Under the pieces are notes generated by a model. It did no database searches and had not been told where the DNA came from. It saw only the letters and a list, made by a program, of their open reading frames with translations. Positions 16,303 to 22,322 of a DNA stretch of 25,885 nucleotides are shown piece after piece (position 1 is the stretch's first letter; each line of letters starts with the position of its first letter). A program made the position numbers and the translations under genes. Origin of the DNA: JBKECY01 sp047975025 (GTDB taxonomy: Bacteria; Bacillota; Clostridia; Lachnospirales; Lachnospiraceae); assembly GCA_047975025.1 (NCBI GenBank), contig JBKECY010000019.1:1-25885 (forward strand). Reading direction: 5' to 3'.

Positions 16303-17067
16303 CTATTTTATGGCTCGTATTCCAAACATAGGAACAGGAATGTAGAACTGATCTTCTTCCTTATAGACTCTGCTTCCTACCGCCGTATCGACTTCGCATT
16401 CCTGACATCCCAGAGATTTCAGCATCTGCATATCCCAGACAGGACGCTCTAATCCACTGATTTCAAGCATATGATATATGTTGTGGCATTTATCCAGCAG
16501 CGTATCCGAAATATTCTGATGCGCATTGGCACTTGGCAGCTTCTGATGATGATGGTCTTTGGCATATTCCGCATCATAATTCAGCAGCAGTCCGCCGGGT
16601 TTTAATACGCGCAGCCACTGCGTGTACGCCTGCTGCGGATTCGGCAGTGTCCATACCAGATTGCGGGAAATGACTACATCGAAGACCTCATCTGCAAACG
16701 TAAGATTTTCTGCATCCATTACCAGAAAATCCACTGTACAATTTTCTGCCTGCGCCATCCGCCGCCCTGCCTCAATCATAGAGGCAGTCAAATCCACCGC
16801 TGTTACCTGATGACCTGCTGCCGCTAAGAGAACAGAGAAAAATCCGCTGCCGCAGCCCACATCTAAAATACATAAGGTTTTACCCTCCGGCAGCTGATGG
16901 AAAATCTCCTGCTCCCAACGTTCGTGCTTGCCGCTATGTAGTTCTTCTGCTCTTAGCTGTGCAAAATCCTCCGTTCTTTCTGTCCAGTAACCTTCAATAT
17001 ATGCTTTTGCCGCCTCCACACTTCGGACTGCCGGCTGTATGCTCTTGTCTAACATTATCTGACTCAT
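16303..17067 (-). CDS. Class I SAM-dependent methyltransferase, first gene of the importer operon
   Basis: A 254-residue Rossmann methyltransferase. Motif I is ILDVGCGSGFF, with VTAVDLTASMIE as the acidic SAM-ribose strand, then FDVVISRNLVWTLPNP and VLKPGGLLLNYDAEY. The region after the core (about residues 175-210) is rich in His and Cys, including DHHHQK, SANAHQ and DKCHNIYHML, which could bind metal. It shares long stretches with the second methyltransferase at 17258-18055, so the two are paralogues. AGAGG precedes the ATG. Being the first gene of the importer operon suggests it modifies the transported compound, a chelator of it, or a precursor. The acceptor cannot be named from sequence. 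Confidence 0.88.
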   Translation of the reverse strand: MSQIMLDKSIQPAVRSVEAAKAYIEGYWTERTEDFAQLRAEELHSGKHERWEQEIFHQLPEGKTLCILDVGCGSGFFSVLLAAAGHQVTAVDLTASMIEAGRRMAQAENCTVDFLVMDAENLTFADEVFDVVISRNLVWTLPNPQQAYTQWLRVLKPGGLLLNYDAEYAKDHHHQKLPSANAHQNISDTLLDKCHNIYHMLEISGLERPVWDMQMLKSLGCQECEVDTAVGSRVYKEEDQFYIPVPMFGIRAIK

Positions 17068-17102
17068 ATCTACCTCTATTCTATAAGATTTTATCTTCTA
17101 GT

Positions 17103-17132
17103 ATTGTATCGTATTCTTGAATGCTCCAACAA
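17103..17132 (-). promoter_or_regulatory. Promoter of the methyltransferase-importer operon
   Basis: The minus strand has TTGTTG and TACAAT separated by 18 bases, with the -10 box 35 bases before the methyltransferase start. TTGGAG three bases on is a second -35 option with a 15-base spacer. A GC palindrome touches the upstream edge of the -35 box. Confidence 0.55.
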
Positions 17133-17147
17133 GCCCCCCAGGGGGAT
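17133..17147. promoter_or_regulatory. C5-N2-G5 palindrome, candidate metal-repressor operator
   Basis: CCCCC and GGGGG flank a two-base centre (CA on the plus strand), with A/T-rich bases to one side. The element lies one base upstream of the -35 box of the importer operon. CsoR- and RcnR-family metal sensors bind short G/C tracts of this kind within A/T-rich flanks, so repression by a nickel-, cobalt- or copper-type sensor is plausible. No such regulator is encoded in the window, and MerR-type or other proteins remain possible. Confidence 0.45.
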
Positions 17148-17201
17148 ATATCTATGTCCGCTTTTTAATACAAAACAGTCGCATACCCCTAAAAAGGGTG
17201 C

Positions 17202-17237
17202 AAAAAAGCAGATCCGACGTAACATAGCGAGATCTGC
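17202..17237 (-). terminator. Intrinsic terminator after the second methyltransferase
   Basis: On the minus strand GCAGATC (complement of 17231-17237) pairs with GATCTGC (complement of 17208-17214) across a 16-base loop and is followed by six T residues. It lies 20 bases past the methyltransferase stop. It separates the upstream 82-residue/methyltransferase unit from the importer operon, which then has its own promoter. Confidence 0.8.
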
Positions 17238-17257
17238 CTTATCGATTTTTCATATTC

Positions 17258-18055
17258 TCATACATCACCGGGCATGACAGCCGGTTTCATCGCCGTTACC
17301 ATAAAGACAGGCGTTGAAGCATAGTTCGTTTTTTCCAGCGGCGACAGCACTCTGTCCCACACCCGCTCATCTGTACGAATCTCAGTCATCTCCAGTTGCT
17401 GCAGCGTCTCCACGTCCCATTCCGGTCTGTGAAGTCCCGTCAGCGGCACCTGTAATGCGATCTTCTCCATCGCATCTATATCGGTTCCGATATAGTGATC
17501 TTCATACCCCTGCTTTTGTACATTTTGGCGATCCTGTTCATACGCTGTACGCTTCTTGCTGTCATACAGATAGGCATACCAGTTCGCATCAAAATTCAAC
17601 AGAAGTCCGCCCGGCTTTAGTACCGCAGTCCAGGAAGCATATGCCTGTTCCGGCTGGGGCAGCACCCAGGTCAGATTCCTTGACAAGACAACATCGAAGC
17701 TGCCCTCCTGCAAGGTAAGGCGCTGTGCATCCATCTGATGAAACTGAATTCTCCCGGCAAGCTCCCCGGCATTCTCCTGTGCCTGCTGCAGCATCTCTTC
17801 GGCCGCATCCACTGCTGTCACCTGATAACCTGCCTCAGCCAGGATGACTGCAAAAAATCCCGGGCCTGTTCCCACATCCAGCACCCGCAGGCTCTTTGGG
17901 CTGCGCCCCGGCCAGGCACGCTCAATCTGTGCTATGATTTCCTGACGCCAGGCTAGCTTTTGCATACCGTTTAGTTCTTCTTGATTGACCTGCGAATAAG
18001 AGGCCGCTCTATGATTCCAATACGCAGTGTTCTCCCGCCGCAGCTGTTCACTCAT
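17258..18055 (-). CDS. Class I SAM-dependent methyltransferase, paralogue upstream of the importer operon
   Basis: A 265-residue Rossmann methyltransferase. Motif I is VLDVGTGPGFF, then VTAVDAAEEMLQQA, FDVVLSRNLTWVLPQPEQAY and VLKPGGLLLNFDANWY. The last is a phrase I associate with methyltransferases beside nickel-type ABC importers. A C-terminal LHRPEWDVETLQQL matches LERPVWDMQMLKSL of the neighbour methyltransferase, so they arose by duplication. The start at 18055 has AAGGAAG upstream and overlaps the end of the 82-residue gene by 8 bases, implying coupled translation. An upstream extension of 42 residues runs through that gene and is unlikely. An intrinsic terminator follows. The substrate is unknown. 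Confidence 0.88.
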   Translation of the reverse strand: MSEQLRRENTAYWNHRAASYSQVNQEELNGMQKLAWRQEIIAQIERAWPGRSPKSLRVLDVGTGPGFFAVILAEAGYQVTAVDAAEEMLQQAQENAGELAGRIQFHQMDAQRLTLQEGSFDVVLSRNLTWVLPQPEQAYASWTAVLKPGGLLLNFDANWYAYLYDSKKRTAYEQDRQNVQKQGYEDHYIGTDIDAMEKIALQVPLTGLHRPEWDVETLQQLEMTEIRTDERVWDRVLSPLEKTNYASTPVFMVTAMKPAVMPGDV

Positions 18056-18296
18056 GACTGCTTCCTTTTTCAACAGTAGAGATAGCAGCACGCATCCACA
18101 TCGCTGATTTCTCCAGTTCTTTAACACTTCGTTCCATATGTGTAACGAGCTCCTGCAGTCCGGCTCTTTGTGCCACTGCAATAAACTCTTCCATTTCGTC
18201 CGCGCGCTCTAGGCTGCTGTGCTCCAGATTCCTAAGATACTCCAGCAGGCTGTTGCTGTCTTTATTCTGAATTTGTTCCCATACATACATATCCAT
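18048..18296 (-). CDS. Small helical protein, 82 residues, unknown
   Basis: It opens MDMYVWEQIQNKDSNSLLEY and is predicted by eye to be nearly all amphipathic helix, with heptad-like Leu/Glu patterns between about residues 18 and 70. It has no signal peptide or membrane segment. GCGGAGG lies five bases before the ATG at 18296, making that start better than a GTG two codons earlier. It has a good promoter (18326-18354) and overlaps the methyltransferase start by 8 bases, so it is a real leading gene. I recognise no family. It could be a partner or regulator of the methyltransferase. Confidence 0.75.
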   Translation of the reverse strand: MDMYVWEQIQNKDSNSLLEYLRNLEHSSLERADEMEEFIAVAQRAGLQELVTHMERSVKELEKSAMWMRAAISTVEKGSSHE

Positions 18297-18325
18297 ACGC
18301 ACCTCCGCAAAACTCTGTCTGTCTT

Positions 18326-18354
18326 ATTTTACACAGTCCTGCGATATTGCGCAA
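18326..18354 (-). promoter_or_regulatory. Promoter of the 82-residue/methyltransferase unit
   Basis: TTGCGC and TAAAAT are separated by exactly 17 bases on the minus strand, with TG upstream of the -10 box. The -10 box lies about 30 bases before the start codon. A 7-bp inverted repeat (AGAAGCA at 18365-18371, TGCTTCT at 18384-18390) lies just upstream of the -35 box and might be an operator. Confidence 0.7.
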
Positions 18355-18390
18355 GTTTTTTATAAGAAGCAAGTCGTTTCCGCTGCTTCT

Positions 18391-18557
18391 GCATACGACC
18401 ATCCGGCAGTGTCATTCCTACAAAACGTTCAATCACAACATAATGTATAGAACAGTCTGTATCTTATTTTTTGAATCATATCTCCCTATAATATTTTACA
18501 GAGTCCAAAAGCATGAACCTATGCCAATAGCAACGACGTATTGCCCTCACAAGTCAA
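18391..18557. other. Intergenic stretch without a recognised feature
   Basis: This is the core of the 385-base gap between the divergent 82-residue and PucR-type genes. It is A/T-rich, has a TATAAT-like string near 18487 without a -35 partner, and holds no ORF with a ribosome binding site. I see no RNA gene, terminator or mobile remnant. Confidence 0.6.
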
Positions 18558-18587
18558 TTGACAACTATGGTGTCGAAATGTTTTAAT
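18558..18587 (+). promoter_or_regulatory. Promoter of the PucR-type regulator gene
   Basis: A perfect TTGACA is followed after 18 bases by TTTAAT. The predicted transcript would have a leader of about 90 bases before the ATG at 18682. Confidence 0.6.
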
Positions 18588-18681
18588 ACTACTATAGTGA
18601 CCTGAATGCATATCGCCGTAATTACCATAGCCGCAGATTCTTTAGAACACTATTGCGTCTGCCTTGAAAAGGGGAATCGTT

Positions 18682-20265
18682 ATGAAAAAACCTTCTATGA
18701 TTCAGACTGAATCATTCTTACTGAATATGCAGATCATCACAGATGCGCTTGAAGATGCTGCAATAGAAATGCGCTTTCAAAAAGGCTACGACACTGGCAG
18801 GCTGATTGATGTGCGCCTGTACAATGAGGTTATATCCATGAAACCGGAATATGTGTATATTGCACACAACAGCTCACTTCCGGCGGAACCGCCTTCCATG
18901 TACGGTGCACTCATCAGTATCGGCCCTATTTCCAAAGCATATCAGCTGTCTTCCTGGAGCATCATCGAACTGGATACCGCAGAAGACATGGCTGCCATTA
19001 TGAATTTTGTGCAAAATATTTTTGTCAAGACCCGGACCTGGAATGACCGACTGCAGTATGCACTGAACCACAATCTGGGTATCTCAGAGCTTTGTAAGAT
19101 CAGTGTTGATTATTTTGAAAATCCACTATTTATACATGATGCACAGTTCTATATCCTGGAATCCCCTCTGTTCGTTACCGGAATGACTCGCTGGGAGCGT
19201 GATCAGCGTACCGGTATGGACATGGTTCCAATTGATCTGATCAATGATTTTAAAGTAGATCCAGAATATCTCGGTTCACTGGATACACAAGGGGCCAAGA
19301 TGTTCTCAGAGAACCTGCGAGGCTACCGCATTCTTTATGTCAACTTGTGGAATGTCAACGGACGCTACGAAGGCCGGTTATGCATCAATGAACTTACCTC
19401 TTCTTTAAAACCCGGTCATTTTCTGGCTGCTGAACATCTGGCCAAGATCATTCAGATTGCCCTGCATCGCAGAAATATGAGCAAGGGGCTTTTTTCTCGG
19501 CCTTTTGAACTTATTATTACAGACATTTTGAACCAGGTCACAACCGACAAAACCATCATCAGCCGTCAGATCGAGACCTTAAGCTGGCATCTGGACGATG
19601 AATACGTCTGTATAAAGATATCGGACAGCAACGGCCATATGGATCATATGGCGATTTCGAGTACCTGCAATTATATTGAAACACAGATTACCGGAAGCTA
19701 TGCGTTTAAGTATCAGGACAGCATTATCATGCTGCTCAATTTATCCGTATCCAGATCCGATTTTGGCAACTCCCTATCTCAACTGGCTCTGATTATACGC
19801 GAGGGACTCCTAAAAGCCGGTATCAGTAATATCTATCATGATTTTTCACTGACACACCACTTTTACCAGCAGGCAGCACTTGCCTTGCAATATGGAGAAG
19901 CCGAGAACAGCACTCCCTGGTGCCATCATTTCCAGACACATGTGCTCCAGTATATGATGGATAAATGCAGCAGTGAAATGCCGGTGGATCTGCTGTGCCC
20001 GGAGAAGCTTTGTTCGCTTAAACAGATGGATCTTGACAACGAAACCGAGTTCTACCACACTCTGGTCATCTATCTGAAAAACGAACGTCGCGCCACACAG
20101 ACCGCCAAAGAATTATTCATCCACAGAAGCACCCTCTTTTACAGGCTGGCACGAATTGCTGAAATCCTGCAGATGGATCTGGAGGATCCCACGACGCGGC
20201 TCTATGTGAATATCTGCCTGCACCTGCTGGAAACGCAGAACGAAACATCCGTCGAACTCCCCTGA
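18682..20265 (+). CDS. PucR/CdaR-type transcriptional regulator
   Basis: A 527-residue cytoplasmic regulator. The C-terminal 60 residues form the PucR-type helix-turn-helix: LVIYLKNERRATQTAKELF, then IHRSTLFYRLARIAEIL. The central region (about 100-250) reads like a GAF-type or related sensing domain (LGISELCKISVDYFENPLFIHD), followed by a GGDEF-like PucR linker. PucR proteins regulate purine, sugar-acid or amino-acid catabolism in response to small molecules, but no such operon is adjacent. I start at 18682 because AAGGGGA precedes it; a TTG six codons earlier is weaker. The aldo/keto reductase 85 bases downstream is the nearest candidate target. Confident family, unknown effector. Confidence 0.88.
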   Translation: MKKPSMIQTESFLLNMQIITDALEDAAIEMRFQKGYDTGRLIDVRLYNEVISMKPEYVYIAHNSSLPAEPPSMYGALISIGPISKAYQLSSWSIIELDTAEDMAAIMNFVQNIFVKTRTWNDRLQYALNHNLGISELCKISVDYFENPLFIHDAQFYILESPLFVTGMTRWERDQRTGMDMVPIDLINDFKVDPEYLGSLDTQGAKMFSENLRGYRILYVNLWNVNGRYEGRLCINELTSSLKPGHFLAAEHLAKIIQIALHRRNMSKGLFSRPFELIITDILNQVTTDKTIISRQIETLSWHLDDEYVCIKISDSNGHMDHMAISSTCNYIETQITGSYAFKYQDSIIMLLNLSVSRSDFGNSLSQLALIIREGLLKAGISNIYHDFSLTHHFYQQAALALQYGEAENSTPWCHHFQTHVLQYMMDKCSSEMPVDLLCPEKLCSLKQMDLDNETEFYHTLVIYLKNERRATQTAKELFIHRSTLFYRLARIAEILQMDLEDPTTRLYVNICLHLLETQNETSVELP

Positions 20266-20350
20266 AGATGCGTTATTGAGAAAAAGTGGCTCTTTTCGCC
20301 AAAATCTGCTACACTAAAGACTGACTGATTGATATATAGGAGGTAGAATT

Positions 20351-21469
20351 GTGGAGTATTTAGGAAATAAGATTCCCAAACTGGGATTTGGGCTTATGCG
20401 TCTCCCCATGCTGGGAGAAGAAGTTGATCTGCCGCAAAGCAAACAAATGGTAGATTTGTTTATGAGCAAAGGTTTTACCTATTTTGATACTGCCTATGGT
20501 TATATTAACGGAAAATCCGAGGAAGCGGTCAAACCGCTGCTGGTAGACCGTTATCCGCGCGAGAGCTTTCAGCTGGCGACAAAACTTCCTGCATGGGCAG
20601 GTGTCACTACAACCCAGGAAGCGCAGGCTATGTTCTGGACTTCCTTACAGAGAACCGGTGCCGGATATTTTGATTTTTATCTGCTGCACAATTTAGGAGA
20701 TAACCGCACAAAATCCTTCGATGATTTTGATATCTGGAATTTCGTAAAGGAGCAGAAAAAAGAAGGTCGCATCAAACACATTGGGTTCTCATTCCACGAC
20801 AAAGCCGATGTACTGGACCAACTGTTACAGGAGCATCCGGATGTCGAATTTGTGCAGCTGCAGATTAATTATGCTGACTGGGAAAGCCCTACGGTAGAAT
20901 CCCGCAAATGCTATGAGGTCGCCCAGGCGCACAACAAGCCCATCATTATTATGGAACCCGTTAAAGGCGGCTCGCTTGCCGCACTTCCACCGCAGATTGA
21001 TGCACTGTTAAAAGAGTATGATCCGCAGGCTTCAAGTGCCTCTTGGGCACTGCGTTATGCCGCCTCGCTGGACGGACTGATTACGGTTCTAAGCGGCATG
21101 TCCACGTTGGAACAAATGCAGGATAATCTTGCATTTATGGAAGATTTCACCCCATTGACCGCACCGGAGCAAGCAACGATACACAAGGTACAATCCGCAC
21201 TTTCGGCTCTGCCGACAATTCCTTGTACCAACTGTCGTTACTGCGTCAAAGGCTGTCCGGAAAACATTCCGATCCCTCAGATTTTTTCTGTCGTCAACAA
21301 TTATCTGGTATATCAGGATCTGGAATCCACGAGAAATAATTATCGCTGGGAGACATCCGATGCCGGCAAAGCTTCCTCTTGTATTGCCTGTGGGCAATGT
21401 GAAGAAGCCTGTCCGCAGCATATCAGCATTATCGATGAACTTGAAAAAGCGGCTGCTTTATTTGAATAA
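20351..21469 (+). CDS. Aldo/keto reductase with C-terminal double 4Fe-4S ferredoxin domain
   Basis: A 372-residue protein. Residues 1-280 form an AKR barrel: LGFGLMRLP, FDTAYGY (Asp46 and the Tyr49/51 region), LATKLP (Lys78) and LLHN (His113) give the catalytic tetrad, with VEFVQLQINYADW and IIIMEPVKGG later. The C-terminal part has two Cys clusters, C292-x2-C295-x2-C298-x3-C302 and C344-x2-C347-x2-C350-x3-C354, each followed by Pro, so two 4Fe-4S clusters are expected. This AKR-ferredoxin fusion is common in anaerobic Clostridia and presumably couples ferredoxin-type electrons to carbonyl reduction. The start is GTG with AGGAGG eight bases upstream. It ends in a bidirectional terminator. Confidence 0.95.
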   Translation: MEYLGNKIPKLGFGLMRLPMLGEEVDLPQSKQMVDLFMSKGFTYFDTAYGYINGKSEEAVKPLLVDRYPRESFQLATKLPAWAGVTTTQEAQAMFWTSLQRTGAGYFDFYLLHNLGDNRTKSFDDFDIWNFVKEQKKEGRIKHIGFSFHDKADVLDQLLQEHPDVEFVQLQINYADWESPTVESRKCYEVAQAHNKPIIIMEPVKGGSLAALPPQIDALLKEYDPQASSASWALRYAASLDGLITVLSGMSTLEQMQDNLAFMEDFTPLTAPEQATIHKVQSALSALPTIPCTNCRYCVKGCPENIPIPQIFSVVNNYLVYQDLESTRNNYRWETSDAGKASSCIACGQCEEACPQHISIIDELEKAAALFE

Positions 21470-21472
21470 GCC

Positions 21473-21515
21473 AAAACTGCCCGCCATTAAAAGATGGCCG
21501 GGCAGTTTTTTATTT
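21473..21515. terminator. Bidirectional terminator between the reductase and TetR genes
   Basis: AAAACTGCCCGCCAT (21473-21487) pairs with the ATGG...CGGGCAGTTTT arm from 21494, with one bulged C and a 6-base loop. A T run follows on the plus strand and four T residues on the minus strand. It sits between two convergent genes and overlaps the TetR stop region. Confidence 0.88.
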
Positions 21516-22106
21516 TACAGTATCGGCTCCAAACAGGTAATCCAGAATTGCTCCTTGAAACACCATTTGCGTTTCCGGCAGCGCATCCTCATGAAAGGTG
21601 CTCCGATTCAGGTCAAAGAGGGCATGCGCCTTCATATAGTTGGCAAAAACTTTCCAGTTGCACTCTTTTCTGACTCCCCGCATACCGTCCAGCATCCACT
21701 GCGTTGTCTGCTCGTCCTTTTGCGGGCTGAACACATATTCAGAAGGCCATTTGGTCGTCAGATAGGCCATATCATTTTCATCTAGATACTTATATACGTT
21801 CACATCCTGCGTCCGCAAATACAAAAAGAATTCTTGCAGCTCTTCGCGTCCCAGCTTCCCATACTGCTGCAGCATCCGGGTGTATTTTTCTTTCACAATT
21901 TCTCGTTTGTACTGCACGATCTGAAATACAAATTCCTCCTTGGATGGAAAGAAGGTATAAAACGTTCCCTTCGCCAATCCACAGGATTTCGCAATCATTT
22001 CCACCGTCATCCGGCGTATTCCATACGATTTCAGCAGCTCGAATCCTTTCTCCAGCATGTTCTCACGAATATTTTCTTTGTTCTTCTCATTGAATATCAC
22101 AGGCAT
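21510..22106 (-). CDS. TetR/AcrR-family transcriptional repressor
   Basis: A 198-residue regulator with an N-terminal TetR helix-turn-helix (about residues 28-62): GIRRMTVEMIAKSCGLAKGT followed by FYTFFPSKEEFVFQIV, the family consensus. The C-terminal half is the ligand-binding, dimerising region and is not identifiable further. GAGGAGG precedes the ATG. It is divergent from the two ABC exporter genes, with promoters facing apart and a palindrome between them (22171-22184). The usual arrangement is a repressor of itself and of the exporter, relieved by the exported compound. Confidence 0.92.
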   Translation of the reverse strand: MPVIFNEKNKENIRENMLEKGFELLKSYGIRRMTVEMIAKSCGLAKGTFYTFFPSKEEFVFQIVQYKREIVKEKYTRMLQQYGKLGREELQEFFLYLRTQDVNVYKYLDENDMAYLTTKWPSEYVFSPQKDEQTTQWMLDGMRGVRKECNWKVFANYMKAHALFDLNRSTFHEDALPETQMVFQGAILDYLFGADTVK

Positions 22107-22130
22107 GACCGTACCTCCTCACATTTTTAC

Positions 22131-22160
22131 AGTATAGCACATCCTCGCCCGTCAGTGCAA
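22131..22160 (-). promoter_or_regulatory. Promoter of the TetR gene
   Basis: On the minus strand TTGCAC and TATACT are 18 bases apart, with TGC directly before the -10 box (extended -10). The -10 box is 24 bases before the start codon. Confidence 0.65.
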
Positions 22161-22170
22161 AACCTCTGTT

Positions 22171-22184
22171 ATACATAAATGTAT
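22171..22184. promoter_or_regulatory. Palindrome between divergent promoters, candidate TetR operator
   Basis: ATACAT and ATGTAT form a perfect 6-bp inverted repeat with a two-base centre. It lies just upstream of the TetR -35 box and 20 bases upstream of the exporter -35 box. A second, imperfect repeat (ATGAACCA ... TTGGTCAT, 22241-22267) lies right at the predicted exporter transcript start and is an alternative operator. Confidence 0.4.
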
Positions 22185-22204
22185 CTCAACAAATATTTTT
22201 TGTC

Positions 22205-22233
22205 TTGACATTTTAGTTACCCAGTGCTAATCT
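22205..22233 (+). promoter_or_regulatory. Promoter of the ABC exporter operon
   Basis: A perfect TTGACA and TAATCT are 17 bases apart. Transcription would begin near 22240, so the ATG at 22242 is too close to be the usual start; this supports the start at 22323. Confidence 0.75.
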
Positions 22234-22322
22234 CGATATAAATGAACCAGTTTGTTTCTTTTGGTCATTTTATCATTTACTACTGTATTTGTAAACATCT
22301 TTACAGGAAAGGCGCTGCACAT

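Noticed and set aside
18347..18586. Plus-strand ORF of 79 residues in the intergenic region
   Set aside because: It has no ribosome binding site, unlikely composition, and overlaps the minus-strand promoter and the PucR promoter.
20287..20315. Separate promoter for the aldo/keto reductase
   Set aside because: TACACT at 20310 lacks a recognisable -35 box at 16-18 bases, so co-transcription with the regulator gene is equally likely.
22242..22322. N-terminal 27-residue extension of the first exporter
   Set aside because: The start would coincide with the predicted transcription start and lacks a Shine-Dalgarno sequence; 22323 has one.
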